Source of the DNA: Actinobacillus suis ATCC 33415
GTDB lineage: Bacteria > Pseudomonadota > Gammaproteobacteria > Enterobacterales > Pasteurellaceae
Assembly: GCF_000739435.1 (NCBI RefSeq)
Contig: NZ_CP009159.1
Coordinates: 1,426,001 to 1,490,000 of the forward strand
Length of the DNA: 64,000 nt
Reading direction: 5' to 3'
Shown here: positions 1 through 8,914 of the stretch, one piece after another
How positions within the stretch are numbered: the stretch's first letter is position 1
How the letters are laid out: each line of letters begins with the position of its first letter
Program-made: the position numbers and the translations under genes
Notes under the pieces: model-generated
The model's database searches: none
What the model was told of the DNA's origin: nothing
What the model saw: the letters and a program-made list of their open reading frames with translations, nothing else

Positions 1-635
1 TGCGTTATCGAGATCATACCGAGGCATATTCGCTTGCACACAGTTCGTTGGGCAAAGAAGACCTACGTAAACTGACCTTTCATATTCACTACAATCGAGG
101 TTTAGCTTTATTTTCTCGAGCATGGATTTTAGTTGAAGGCGAAACAGAAGTTTGGATTCTAACCGAGCTGGCAAATTTACTGGATATTAATTTGGAAATG
201 GAAGGAATTCGGATAGTGGAATTTGCCCAATGCGGCTTACGCCCGTTAATTAAATACGCCAAAGCGATGGGCATTGAATGGTACGTATTGACCGACGGTG
301 ATCAAGCGGGCGAAAAATATGCCGATATTGCCAAAAGCATGTTGCAGGAAAACGAACACCCAAGTAAACATTTGACCGTCATTCCACGCCAAGATATCGA
401 ACATTTTTTCTATCACGAAGGACTAAGGGAAGTATTTGTGCGTCTTGCCCGTTGGCAGCCGAGAGATCATAAATACCCGACCAAAACCATTATCAAACGG
501 GCGATTCAGTACACATCAAAACCGGATTTGGCGATTGCGATTTCAACTGAAATCAAACAACGAGGCAACCAAGCGATTCCGAGTTTATTTAGAAAACTAT
601 TCATTAAAGTTTTGCAACTTATCAAAGAGCAATAA
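1..635 (+). CDS. OLD-family ATP-dependent endonuclease, C-terminal TOPRIM part (partial, YbjD-like)
   Basis: The reading frame is open from base 3 with no stop, so the gene enters from outside the window; the TTG at 48 is internal, not a start. About 210 C-terminal residues are visible. They carry the TOPRIM signatures of the OLD family: VEGETE (acidic catalytic Glu) and, about 65 residues later, TDGDQAG (the DxD-type metal site). In the family this domain nicks DNA and is preceded by an ABC-type ATPase, which would lie upstream of the window. It converges on acyP and ends at an uptake-signal hairpin. YbjD is the closest relative I can name; phage-defence OLD proteins share the architecture, and without the N-terminus I cannot separate them. 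Confidence 0.75.
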   Translation, partial: RYRDHTEAYSLAHSSLGKEDLRKLTFHIHYNRGLALFSRAWILVEGETEVWILTELANLLDINLEMEGIRIVEFAQCGLRPLIKYAKAMGIEWYVLTDGDQAGEKYADIAKSMLQENEHPSKHLTVIPRQDIEHFFYHEGLREVFVRLARWQPRDHKYPTKTIIKRAIQYTSKPDLAIAISTEIKQRGNQAIPSLFRKLFIKVLQLIKEQ

Positions 636-638
636 ATA

Positions 639-684
639 ACAAGCGGTTAAATTTACAAGATTTTTTGCAAATTTAACCGCTTGT
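639..684. terminator. Inverted uptake-signal pair acting as bidirectional terminator
   Basis: ACAAGCGGTTAAATTT (639-654) is matched by its reverse complement at 669-684. It lies between the convergent OLD nuclease and acyP genes, the usual position of paired uptake signals in this family. Confidence 0.75.
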
Positions 685-705
685 CTGATTCAAAATCCGC
701 CATGG

Positions 706-978
706 CTAGCGTCGAATTTCAAAGCGTTCGAATTGTTCCGAGCCTTGATAACATTGTTCAATTAAATTACGTACTGCAGATGTCGGAGGGCCTTTTTGTA
801 ACCAGTTTCTGAACGCTGCCATTTGCGCTTCGCTACCAATGGCAACTACTTCCACCGAGCCTTCAGGGCGATTTTTCACATAACCTTTAATGCCGATTTT
901 CCCTGCCTCTTGTAGCGTGAAGAATCGAAAGCCAACACCTTGTACGTGTCCGGTCACAATAAACAGTTTCTGCTGCAT
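706..978 (-). CDS. acyP: Acylphosphatase
   Basis: This 90-residue protein has the usual acylphosphatase length. It hydrolyses carboxyl-phosphate bonds of acyl phosphates in the cytoplasm. The N-terminal motif GHVQGVGFR supplies the phosphate-binding loop and catalytic Arg; the catalytic Asn follows in VKNRPEG at about residue 36-42. It begins 17 bases after the glycerate kinase stop on the same strand, so it is probably the last gene of that transcript. A role in glycerate metabolism is not implied by the family and co-transcription may be incidental. Confidence 0.92.
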   Translation of the reverse strand: MQQKLFIVTGHVQGVGFRFFTLQEAGKIGIKGYVKNRPEGSVEVVAIGSEAQMAAFRNWLQKGPPTSAVRNLIEQCYQGSEQFERFEIRR

Positions 979-995
979 AAGCCCTCCGTCAATTT

Positions 996-2129
996 CTACA
1001 TTTTCAATTTAATTAAACGTGCGACATTTTCTGCGCTAGACTCCAAGTTTTCTCGTCCTTGTTTTAAGGTTTCTTCGAGTGAATTCAATTGGCGAATAAT
1101 CGGGAATACCGCATCAATGCCGTGCTGATAAACCACATTGTAATCTTCTCGTAAGCAGCCGACAATCGCAATTACCGGCACATTAAATTGTTTTGCCGTT
1201 TTTGCTACACCCACCGGTGTTTTGCCGGCAATACTTTGTGCGTCCATACGCCCCTCGCCGGTAATCACTAAATCCGCATCTTGGATATGCTCCGCCAAAC
1301 GAGTCGCTTCGATAATGATTTGTACACCTGCTTTAAGCTGCACATTCGGCAGTAATAATAAACCACCGCCCATACCGCCTGCCGCACCGGCGCCGGCATG
1401 ATTAGCAATTGCAATCCCCTGTTGAGCTAATGCGACATCCGCAAAATGTGCCAACGCATTATCCAAAGTTTGAACCATCTCCGGTGTTGCACCTTTTTGT
1501 GGACCAAATACTGCTGAAGCGCCACGCTCACCGCATAACGGGTTATTTACATCACACGCCACTTCAAACTCAACACTTTGTAAACGAGGCTCTAAATTTT
1601 CTAACGAAATCTGGCAGATTTGTTGTAGCTGTTCGCCCCCAAAACCAATTTCCTCACCGGCTGCATTTTTGAACGAAGCACCGAGCGCTTGCAACATACC
1701 GACACCGCCGTCATTGGTTGCACTACCGCCAATGCCTAACAGAATTTTCTTCACACCCAAATCTAACGCTTTTTTGATTAATTCACCGGTACCGAAACTG
1801 GTAGTTTTAAGCGGATTACGTTGTTCAAAAGGCACAAGATGTAAACCGGAAGCCGCCGCCATTTCAATAAAAGCGGTCTGTTTATCGCCCGAAATGCCTA
1901 AAAAGCCGGTCACTTTATTACCGAGCGGCGCAGTCACTTCAACTTCTAACAGCTCACCTTTAGTCGCATCAATTAATGACTGAACCGAACCTTCACCGCC
2001 GTCCGCCATCGGTACTTTGATGTATTGTGCATCAGGGAAAATACGTCTGAAACCGCCTTCGATCGATTGCGCTACTTCAAGTGCAGTAAGACTTTCTTTA
2101 AATGAATCGGGAGCAATAACAATTTTCAT
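996..2129 (-). CDS. glxK: Glycerate kinase (GlxK/GarK family)
   Basis: This 377-residue protein phosphorylates D-glycerate, feeding it into lower glycolysis; family members make 2- or 3-phosphoglycerate. It begins MKIVIAPDSFKESLTA, the characteristic family N-terminus, with MADGGEGS near residue 42 and the glycine-rich GIGGSATNDGG near residue 135. The length is normal. It starts 10 bases after the permease stop, so permease and kinase are co-transcribed as an uptake-plus-phosphorylation pair. The CdaR regulator upstream supports sugar-diacid or glycerate catabolism. glxK and garK cannot be told apart from sequence alone, so the symbol is a family label. Confidence 0.9.
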   Translation of the reverse strand: MKIVIAPDSFKESLTALEVAQSIEGGFRRIFPDAQYIKVPMADGGEGSVQSLIDATKGELLEVEVTAPLGNKVTGFLGISGDKQTAFIEMAAASGLHLVPFEQRNPLKTTSFGTGELIKKALDLGVKKILLGIGGSATNDGGVGMLQALGASFKNAAGEEIGFGGEQLQQICQISLENLEPRLQSVEFEVACDVNNPLCGERGASAVFGPQKGATPEMVQTLDNALAHFADVALAQQGIAIANHAGAGAAGGMGGGLLLLPNVQLKAGVQIIIEATRLAEHIQDADLVITGEGRMDAQSIAGKTPVGVAKTAKQFNVPVIAIVGCLREDYNVVYQHGIDAVFPIIRQLNSLEETLKQGRENLESSAENVARLIKLKM

Positions 2130-2139
2130 ATTTTACCTC

Positions 2140-3402
2140 TTAGAATAATTTAAACACACCAAATACCAAGGTTGAAACAATAGTCATAATTAAACCGACC
2201 GCTGTTTCATACGGAATCAATTTTAAGCGTTCTTTCATATCCATATTGACGCTTCCGCCGGTGGCGTGGAAGAAAGAACCGTGCGGCATATGGTCAAATA
2301 CGGTCGCACCGGCGTGAATCATTGCCGCACCAGCCAATGCACTTACACCTAATTCAATTAAGGTTGCACTAAATACGTTTGACGCTACCACCGTACCTGC
2401 TGTAGTTGAAGCGGTTGCCAGTGACATTAACGCCCCTGAAATCGGTGCAAGTAAATAAGACGGTAAGCCTGAAGCGGTAAGCGCTTCAATTAACACATCT
2501 TTTAAACCCGAATTAGCAATAATACCGGCTAACGCCCCTGTACCTAATAACATCACGGCAACCGGTGACATTTTTAATAAGCCTGAAGTGGCAAATTGAT
2601 TCACTTGTTTTAATTTGCCCATTGCCAACGCACCGACTAAACCGCCAAGCGGTAATGCGATCAGCGGATCAATTTTAATATCCGCAATAGGGCGTAATGC
2701 TAATAAGATAATCGCACAAAGCGGTGCGGTAATTGCCGGTAGGAAAGCGGGTAAATTTTGCAGATTATTTGCAGAGACTTCGTTATCCGCCACTTTTGAA
2801 CCTTTGTTGATAAGGCGTTTGGCTAAAAAATAGGTCAGAATAATACCGAAAATGGCCGGAAGGATACCTGCTGCCATAACAGAAGTGAGCGGTAGATGGA
2901 AAGCGTCTGAAGCAGCAATCGCATTTGGGTTTGGCGACATAATGTTACCGGCTTTACCGCCACCAATCATCGCTAATAAGATAGCCGGTTTCGATAAATC
3001 ACCACGTTTCGCCAACGCTAATGCGATTGGAGAAACGGTAATCACCGCCACATCCACAAATACCCCAACAGAAGTCAAAATCATAGTTGAAAGCACTAGT
3101 GCGAGTAATGCACGGGTTTCACCTAATTTTTTCACGATGGTTTCAGCAATGGTACTTGCCGCACCGGATTCAATTAACACACCGGCTAATACCCCAGCGG
3201 CTAAGATCCGCATTACCGCCGTGGTAATTCCTTGCGCTCCGCCAATCATTAAGCTCACGGTTTGCGACAGATCCGCACCGCCGATTAAACCACCGACCAA
3301 TGCCCCGATTAACATACCGTATGCCGGCGGTACTTTCTTTAAGATTAAAACTATCGCGACTGATAGTGCTACAACAGCACCGACTGCAGTTACCGCAACC
3401 AT
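2140..3402 (-). CDS. GntP-family permease, probable glycerate/hydroxy-acid importer
   Basis: This 420-residue, very hydrophobic protein has about 12 membrane segments and the Gly/Ala-rich helices of the gluconate:H+ symporter (GntP) family, including a conserved region around MIGGGKAGNIMSPNPN (about residue 143-158). It is an inner-membrane, proton-coupled importer of sugar acids. The adjacent glycerate kinase makes glycerate or a related small hydroxy-acid the likeliest substrate, which is inference from context. It lies 128 bases downstream of cdaR on the same strand and 10 bases upstream of glxK. The start is the ATG at 3402 with AAGGAG-like bases just upstream (minus strand). Confidence 0.85.
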   Translation of the reverse strand: MVAVTAVGAVVALSVAIVLILKKVPPAYGMLIGALVGGLIGGADLSQTVSLMIGGAQGITTAVMRILAAGVLAGVLIESGAASTIAETIVKKLGETRALLALVLSTMILTSVGVFVDVAVITVSPIALALAKRGDLSKPAILLAMIGGGKAGNIMSPNPNAIAASDAFHLPLTSVMAAGILPAIFGIILTYFLAKRLINKGSKVADNEVSANNLQNLPAFLPAITAPLCAIILLALRPIADIKIDPLIALPLGGLVGALAMGKLKQVNQFATSGLLKMSPVAVMLLGTGALAGIIANSGLKDVLIEALTASGLPSYLLAPISGALMSLATASTTAGTVVASNVFSATLIELGVSALAGAAMIHAGATVFDHMPHGSFFHATGGSVNMDMKERLKLIPYETAVGLIMTIVSTLVFGVFKLF

Positions 3403-3530
3403 ATTGTTCTCCTTAATACCAAAAACATAAATAAATTGTTCGGCATTATGCGGATTTTTAATGGAAAGTCGTTAGTGAAAATTACAAAAAATAGCGAGTT
3501 ACACCGGGTAATATTGTAAAATTCAACAAA

Positions 3531-4643
3531 TCAAGGCATTAAAATCGCACCTAAATATAAAATAAATTTATCTTCTATCTTATTGAAAGATAAAGAAGTT
3601 ATTTGTTCGATTCGTTCTAAACGATAACGTAAGGTATTTTGATGAATAAACAATTTTTCCGAAGCGTGAACCAGATCACAATTTGACAAAAAATATTGCT
3701 GCAAACTTTTAAACAGCACGTTTTTCTCATCTTGAGAAATTAACTGTTGAACCGGTGTAAATAATTCTTTGGCTTGCCACGAATGAGAAAAATCCGCTAA
3801 TAGCGCCTGTAAGCGATAATCTTCAAAACAGATAATCTGCTTTTTCGTGTGATTATTTTCCGCATACGCTAAGGTATGTAATGCTGATTGATAAGAAAAA
3901 TGCGCTTCAACAAAATGTCCAACCTGACAACCGATTACCATACGATAATCCGCTTCAACCGCTTGTGACGGAAACAACTGGTTAAGTGTTTTATGTTTTT
4001 GTCGATGAAGTAATTCTTCTGCCGGTAGCAGCAAAACTAATTTATCTAAATCAACCACAACAACACTGGCATTCTGTTGCTGCTGCTCTAAATGTAATAA
4101 AACAGTCTGCAGCTCTGCTGAAGTAGGCTTATTTAATTTGATAATAATCGCAGCCAATGCTTGAGCCGGATCTAAATTAAAGAAACGAGCCTGCTGCTCT
4201 GTTTGTTCCTTACTTAAGCTGCCTTTTAATAATTGGCGAATAAATTCTTCTTTATAACGGCGCTGCCAGCGTTCCGTTTCCAAAACGATCGCTTGTTCGA
4301 CAATTAATTCCGCCGCCATAGTGACTAATTCCGCATAATGACGAACAGCCTCCGGTGCACCTGAAATACCGATCACGCCGATCGTTTTACCTAAATAGCG
4401 AATCGGTAAATTCAGCCCTTCTCTCGCTTCATAGTTCCACTGTTTTGCTAATTTTTCGTCAATTTCTACCGCTTGATCATGACGTAATACAATTACGGCA
4501 CCGGTATGACGCTCACCTACGCGACTCGGGTCGCCGGAGGCAATAATAATGCCCTGTTCGTCCATCACATTCACTGAATTTGGAATAATTTGCATGGTGC
4601 GTTTGACAATCGCTTGTGCGGTTTGTTTGTCTAGTTTCATCAT
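3531..4643 (-). CDS. cdaR: Sugar-diacid utilization regulator CdaR
   Basis: This transcriptional activator of the CdaR/PucR family senses sugar diacids or glycerate and is the likely activator of the permease-kinase genes downstream. The N-terminal diacid-recognition domain begins KLDKQTAQAIVKRTMQ, with VNVMDEQGIIIASGDPSRVG following (aligns with E. coli CdaR). The C-terminal PucR-type helix-turn-helix is at LFIHQNTLRYRLERIEQI. An upstream TTG at 4685 would extend it, but that extension runs through an uptake signal. The tandem ATGs at 4640-4643 have AGAGAAG just upstream and match the family N-terminus, so I place the start there, giving about 370 residues. Confidence 0.88.
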   Translation of the reverse strand: MMKLDKQTAQAIVKRTMQIIPNSVNVMDEQGIIIASGDPSRVGERHTGAVIVLRHDQAVEIDEKLAKQWNYEAREGLNLPIRYLGKTIGVIGISGAPEAVRHYAELVTMAAELIVEQAIVLETERWQRRYKEEFIRQLLKGSLSKEQTEQQARFFNLDPAQALAAIIIKLNKPTSAELQTVLLHLEQQQQNASVVVVDLDKLVLLLPAEELLHRQKHKTLNQLFPSQAVEADYRMVIGCQVGHFVEAHFSYQSALHTLAYAENNHTKKQIICFEDYRLQALLADFSHSWQAKELFTPVQQLISQDEKNVLFKSLQQYFLSNCDLVHASEKLFIHQNTLRYRLERIEQITSLSFNKIEDKFILYLGAILMP

Positions 4644-4728
4644 TTCTTCTCTAATTAACGCAAAAAATAAGCGACAAGCGGTCAAATTTTTCCAATTTTT
4701 TGCAAAAAATCAGAAAAAACAAACCGCT

Positions 4729-4758
4729 TAAAAAACAATCCCCTGACAAGCAGGGGAT
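4729..4758 (-). terminator. Rho-independent terminator of oppA-like gene
   Basis: An 8-bp stem, ATCCCCTG (4738-4745) with CAGGGGAT (4751-4758), has a 5-base loop. On the minus strand it is followed by a T run (A run at 4729-4735 on the plus strand). It lies immediately after the oppA-like stop. Confidence 0.85.
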
Positions 4759-4763
4759 AAAGA

Positions 4764-6401
4764 TTAATGTTTAATAATATATAAGTTACGCAACAAAATA
4801 TCATCTTGCGGATCTTTACCACTATAACCTTTCACATACGGTTTGACTAAACGTGGGTTCACATAGTTATAAATCGGCACGATAGCGTAATCGTCCGCAA
4901 GTACTTTTTCCGCTTTCGCATAAGCGGTCGCTCTGCCTTCCGCATCCGTCGCTTTGTAGGACTCTGCTACTGCTTCATCATACGCTTTACTTGCATAACC
5001 TGTTTTGTTGTTACTTGAATCCGATAGGAAATACGTCACGAAAGTGCTTGCTTGGTTATAATCTGCAGACCAACCTGCACGTGCTAAATCATATTTACCT
5101 TCACGGCGTGTATCTAAATAGGTTTTCCATTCTTGATTTTCTAATTCAACTTGAACTAGCCCTTTAGTATTGGCTTTCCATAATGAAGCGGCGGCAATTG
5201 CAATTTTTTTATGGTTGTCATTGGTGTTATATAAAATCGAGAATTTCAATGGATTCGCTTTACTAAAACCGGCTTCTTCCAATAATTTAACCGCTTGTGC
5301 ATTACGTTCTGCCATTGCTTGCTGGCTATATTCAGGCGATTGAATTTTTTGTCCTTCGTGAATATAGGTCGGTGTAAATACATAAGTCGGCGTTTGCCCT
5401 TGTCCTAGCACCTTATCGGCGATAATCGTACGATCGAGCGCTAAATTTAATGCTTTACGTACTCGAAGATCATCAAACGGTTTTCTATTCAAATTAATTT
5501 CATATAAATAAGTAGAAAGTGTTCTTGCGGTAAAGACTTCTTCCGGCAGATCTTTTTTCAACTTAGCAAACTGTTCCGGTGGTAGCGTATAGTTCGTTAC
5601 ATCTAAATCTCCTGCTTTATAACGAGCCACATCGGTAGTCGCATTCGGAATGGCTAAATATGTTGCTTTATTGATCACAGTTTCTTTGTCATTCCAATAA
5701 TTTGTATTACGCTCAAACACGATTTTTTCATTGATAACATGTTCAGCTAATTTATACGCACCGTTACCAACTAAGTTCGCTTTTTTTGCCCAACTATCAC
5801 CAAACTGTTCCACTACTTTTTTATTTACCGGCAATAATGATGAATGGGTGGTTAATTCATTTGCATAAGGAACCGGATTAGTTAACGACAGCACTAACGT
5901 ATAGTCATCTACCGCTTTCACGCCCAGTTCTTCCGGTTTTTTCTTGCCATCAATAATCTCTTGCGCATTTTCCACTTGTAAATAAGTCAGATAACTTGCA
6001 TAAGGTGAAGCGGTTAATGGATTGGCTAAACGCTGCCACGCATAGACAAAATCATGTGCCGTTACCGGCTCTCCGTTTGCCCATTTTGCATTTTGACGCA
6101 ATTTAAATGTCCAGGTTTTGTAATCGGGAGAACTCTGCCAGCTCTCTGCCACACCGGCTTGTAATTTTCCTTCTTCATCTTTAGTAATCAGCCCTTCAAA
6201 TAACTGATAAGCGACTTGTGATTCAGGCACACCTTCTATTTTTTGCGGGTCAAAACTGGCAGGCTCTGAACCGTTATTAATAATAATTTCTTGTTTTTCC
6301 GCCAATACCGTTCCTTCCGGCACTTTTGCGGCAAAAGCCGTGCTGGATAAGCCAAGTACGATTGCGATATTTAATAATGAGCGAGTCAGTTTTGTTTGCA
6401 T
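4764..6401 (-). CDS. oppA: Oligopeptide ABC transporter periplasmic binding protein (OppA family, orphan)
   Basis: This 545-residue extracytoplasmic solute-binding protein of family 5 (OppA/MppA) captures peptides in the periplasm. Residues 1-24 form a Sec signal peptide ending AFAA. The mature part carries EPASFDPQKIEGVPES and NGEPVTAHDFVYAWQRL, both conserved in OppA, and it has normal length. No permease (OppBC) or ATPase (OppDF) gene adjoins it: cdaR lies on one side and leuC, divergent, on the other. It must therefore use a transporter encoded elsewhere or be an MppA-like accessory. It has its own terminator and a CRP-like site upstream, so it is probably a single-gene, catabolite-controlled unit. 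Confidence 0.9.
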   Translation of the reverse strand: MQTKLTRSLLNIAIVLGLSSTAFAAKVPEGTVLAEKQEIIINNGSEPASFDPQKIEGVPESQVAYQLFEGLITKDEEGKLQAGVAESWQSSPDYKTWTFKLRQNAKWANGEPVTAHDFVYAWQRLANPLTASPYASYLTYLQVENAQEIIDGKKKPEELGVKAVDDYTLVLSLTNPVPYANELTTHSSLLPVNKKVVEQFGDSWAKKANLVGNGAYKLAEHVINEKIVFERNTNYWNDKETVINKATYLAIPNATTDVARYKAGDLDVTNYTLPPEQFAKLKKDLPEEVFTARTLSTYLYEINLNRKPFDDLRVRKALNLALDRTIIADKVLGQGQTPTYVFTPTYIHEGQKIQSPEYSQQAMAERNAQAVKLLEEAGFSKANPLKFSILYNTNDNHKKIAIAAASLWKANTKGLVQVELENQEWKTYLDTRREGKYDLARAGWSADYNQASTFVTYFLSDSSNNKTGYASKAYDEAVAESYKATDAEGRATAYAKAEKVLADDYAIVPIYNYVNPRLVKPYVKGYSGKDPQDDILLRNLYIIKH

Positions 6402-6514
6402 AATTATTCCCTTTATTTGAATAAATATATAATACGTATATCCTTAAAGTTTTAAAACAAAAAAATAACTTTGTAAAGCGCTACGTTTTAATTCTTCTCG
6501 CTTTTTTTCCATTT

Positions 6515-6530
6515 TGTGATAGGAATCACC
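6515..6530. promoter_or_regulatory. CRP-like binding site upstream of oppA-like gene
   Basis: TGTGA-TAGGAA-TCACC matches the CRP consensus TGTGA-N6-TCACA with one mismatch. It lies about 115 bases before the oppA start in the divergent oppA/leuC region; control of oppA rather than leuC is inferred from proximity. Confidence 0.6.
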
Positions 6531-6683
6531 TTTTATTGCAAATTATTCAATAAAAATAAGTTAGGTAATCACGCTATAAAGCGTTACAAAGCATAGATAA
6601 GCGTCTATACATACGAAATAACTCAGAATAAAATTCTGTATTTTCTCAATAACAGGCATTTTTTTACTTACTCATTAGAATAA

Positions 6684-6714
6684 AAAACGCCATTTTTTGC
6701 AAAAATAGCGTTTT
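6684..6714 (+). terminator. Hairpin with T-rich tail in the leuC upstream region
   Basis: AAAACGC-C-ATTTTT (6684-6697) pairs with AAAAAT-A-GCGTTTT (6701-6714), interrupted by one C/A mismatch. ACTTTC and a T7 run follow on the plus strand. It lies about 130 bases before leuC with no gene upstream on that strand. It may be an attenuator or the end of a short transcript. I saw no leucine-rich leader peptide before it. Confidence 0.4.
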
Positions 6715-6847
6715 ACTTTCATTTTTTTAACCGTTATATTCATTAGCACTAATAGGTAAGCGGTTGCTTTTGCAAAAAAGAAAGCAAATTTGACCGCTTA
6801 TTTATTCATATGCATTCACAATATTTATTTTAGAGTTGGACAATATC

Positions 6848-8257
6848 ATGGCAAAAACATTATACGAAAAACTATTTGATGCTCACGTTGTATATGAAGC
6901 CGCAGGCGAAACGCCGATTCTTTATATCAACCGCCATTTAATTCATGAAGTGACAAGCCCGCAAGCGTTTGACGGTTTACGTGTTGCCGGCCGCCAAGTT
7001 CGTCAAGTTAACAAGACATTCGGCACAATGGATCACAGTATTTCTACCCAAGTGCGTGACGTAAATAAATTAGAAGGTCAAGCGAAAATCCAAGTTTTAG
7101 AATTAGCGAAAAACTGTGAAGCAAGTGGTATCTCGTTATTCGATATGCAAACCAAAGAACAAGGTATCGTACACGTAATGGGACCGGAGCAAGGTTTAAC
7201 CCTACCGGGTATGACCATTGTATGCGGTGATTCTCATACTGCTACACACGGTGCTTTCGGTGCGCTTGCATTTGGTATCGGTACTTCTGAAGTAGAACAC
7301 GTGCTTGCAACTCAAACCTTAAAACAAGCGCGTGCAAAAAGTATGAAAGTGGAAGTTCGCGGCAAAGTGAACCCGGGCATTACCGCAAAAGATATCGTGC
7401 TTGCAATTATCGGTAAAACAACCATGGCGGGCGGTACCGGTCACGTGGTGGAGTTCTGCGGCGAAGCGATTCGTGATTTATCAATGGAAGGCCGTATGAC
7501 GGTATGTAATATGGCGATCGAATTCGGCGCTAAAGCCGGTTTAGTCGCACCGGATGAAACTACTTTTGCTTACTTAAAAGGCCGTCCGCATGCACCAAAA
7601 GGCAAAGATTGGGATGATGCAGTCGAATATTGGAAAACATTAAAATCAGACGATGATGCAGTCTTTGACACGGTAGTTGTATTAGAAGCGAAAGATATTG
7701 CGCCACAAGTGACTTGGGGAACCAACCCGGGGCAAGTTATCGGCATTGACCAAGTTGTGCCAAATCCACAAGAAATGGCGGATCCGGTGACAAAAGCCTC
7801 TGCAGAAAAAGCATTGGCATATATTGGTTTAGAAGCCAACACGGATATGAAAGATATTCCTGTGGATCAAGTATTTATCGGCTCTTGTACTAACTCTCGT
7901 ATTGAAGACTTACGTGCAGCGGCGGCAGTAATGAAAGGTCGTAAAAAAGCGGATAACGTAAAACGTGTGCTAGTTGTACCGGGTTCGGGCTTAGTAAAAG
8001 AACAGGCGGAAAAAGAAGGTTTAGATAAGATCTTTATCGAGGCTGGCGCAGAATGGCGTAATCCGGGCTGTTCAATGTGTTTAGGTATGAATGATGACCG
8101 TTTAGGCGAATGGGAACGTTGTGCTTCAACCTCTAACCGTAACTTTGAAGGTCGTCAAGGCCGTAACGGTCGCACCCACTTAGTTAGCCCGGCAATGGCG
8201 GCGGCAGCAGCAATGTTCGGTAAATTTGTAGATATTCGTCACGTGGAATTAAATTAA
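6848..8257 (+). CDS. leuC: 3-isopropylmalate dehydratase large subunit
   Basis: Aconitase-family subunit of isopropylmalate isomerase, which with LeuD converts 2- to 3-isopropylmalate in leucine synthesis. The start is the ATG at 6848 ([15 protein letters not shown]), 469 residues, the usual LeuC length; an in-frame TTG at 6836 only adds MDNI. The 4Fe-4S cluster ligands are visible: one Cys in IGSCTNSR (about residue 347) and two in GCSMCLGMN (about 407 and 410). The substrate loop motif [12 protein letters not shown] is near residue 129. leuD follows after 10 bases. leuA and leuB are not adjacent in this window, so leuCD is a separate unit. Confidence 0.97.
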   Translation: MAKTLYEKLFDAHVVYEAAGETPILYINRHLIHEVTSPQAFDGLRVAGRQVRQVNKTFGTMDHSISTQVRDVNKLEGQAKIQVLELAKNCEASGISLFDMQTKEQGIVHVMGPEQGLTLPGMTIVCGDSHTATHGAFGALAFGIGTSEVEHVLATQTLKQARAKSMKVEVRGKVNPGITAKDIVLAIIGKTTMAGGTGHVVEFCGEAIRDLSMEGRMTVCNMAIEFGAKAGLVAPDETTFAYLKGRPHAPKGKDWDDAVEYWKTLKSDDDAVFDTVVVLEAKDIAPQVTWGTNPGQVIGIDQVVPNPQEMADPVTKASAEKALAYIGLEANTDMKDIPVDQVFIGSCTNSRIEDLRAAAAVMKGRKKADNVKRVLVVPGSGLVKEQAEKEGLDKIFIEAGAEWRNPGCSMCLGMNDDRLGEWERCASTSNRNFEGRQGRNGRTHLVSPAMAAAAAMFGKFVDIRHVELN

Positions 8258-8267
8258 GGATAAAAAA

Positions 8268-8870
8268 ATGGCAGGATTAAAACAACACTCAGGTTTAGTC
8301 GTTCCGCTTGATGCGGCAAATGTGGATACTGACGCAATCATTCCAAAACAGTTCTTACAAGCAATTACTCGTGTCGGCTTCGGTAAGCATTTATTCCACG
8401 AATGGCGTTATTTAGATGCGGAAGAAACCCAATTAAATCCGGATTTCGTTTTGAATTTTCCACAATATCAAGGGGCGACCATTTTACTGGCTCGTAAAAA
8501 TTTAGGCTGTGGTTCTTCTCGTGAACACGCACCTTGGGCGTTAGCCGATTATGGTTTCAAAGTGATGATTGCCCCGAGCTTTGCAGACATTTTTTATAAT
8601 AATAGCTTAAACAATCATATGCTTCCGATTCGCTTAAGTGAAGAAGAAGTGGAAGAAATTTTCCAATGGGTGTGGGCGAACGAAGGCAAACAAATCCATA
8701 TTGATTTAGAAGCAATGACGGTAACGGTCGGTGAAAAAGTTTATCGTTTTGAACTAGACGAATTCCGCCGTCACTGTTTATTAAACGGGTTAGATAATAT
8801 CGGTTTGACCCTACAACACGAAGATGCTATCGCCGCTTACGAAAGTAAGATTCCAGCATTTTTACGTTAG
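8268..8870 (+). CDS. leuD: 3-isopropylmalate dehydratase small subunit
   Basis: This 200-residue swivel-domain subunit pairs with LeuC to isomerise isopropylmalate. Diagnostic stretches are [13 protein letters not shown] near residue 18 and [12 protein letters not shown] near residue 79, the aconitase swivel substrate-binding loop. Its start follows leuC by 10 bases with an AAGGA ribosome-binding site, so the two are translated from one message. A strong hairpin terminator follows within 15 bases. Length and motifs are fully typical. Confidence 0.97.
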   Translation: MAGLKQHSGLVVPLDAANVDTDAIIPKQFLQAITRVGFGKHLFHEWRYLDAEETQLNPDFVLNFPQYQGATILLARKNLGCGSSREHAPWALADYGFKVMIAPSFADIFYNNSLNNHMLPIRLSEEEVEEIFQWVWANEGKQIHIDLEAMTVTVGEKVYRFELDEFRRHCLLNGLDNIGLTLQHEDAIAAYESKIPAFLR

Positions 8871-8883
8871 TCTGATAAAACAT

Positions 8884-8914
8884 AAAGCCAAGTATCGCTA
8901 CTTGGCTTTATTTT
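8884..8914. terminator. Bidirectional terminator between leuD and glycosyltransferase
   Basis: An 11-bp perfect stem, AAAGCCAAGTA (8884-8894) with TACTTGGCTTT (8899-8909), has a TCGC loop and a T-rich tail. It separates two convergent genes and abuts the stop of the minus-strand gene. Confidence 0.9.

Larger units (their letters stand above)
6402..6847. other. Divergent intergenic region oppA/leuC (446 bases)
   Basis: It contains the CRP-like site (6515-6530), the hairpin at 6684-6714, and an inverted uptake-signal pair (TAAGCGGT at 6757-6764, ACCGCTTA at 6793-6800) that would fall in the leuC 5' leader. A weak promoter candidate, TTTACT-N17-TATATT (6712-6740), lies between them. No coding sequence was seen. 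Confidence 0.5.

Noticed and set aside
2852-3430. Plus-strand frame of 192 codons opposite the GntP-type permease
   Set aside because: Shadow of a real membrane-protein gene in low-GC DNA with biased codons; composition is not protein-like.
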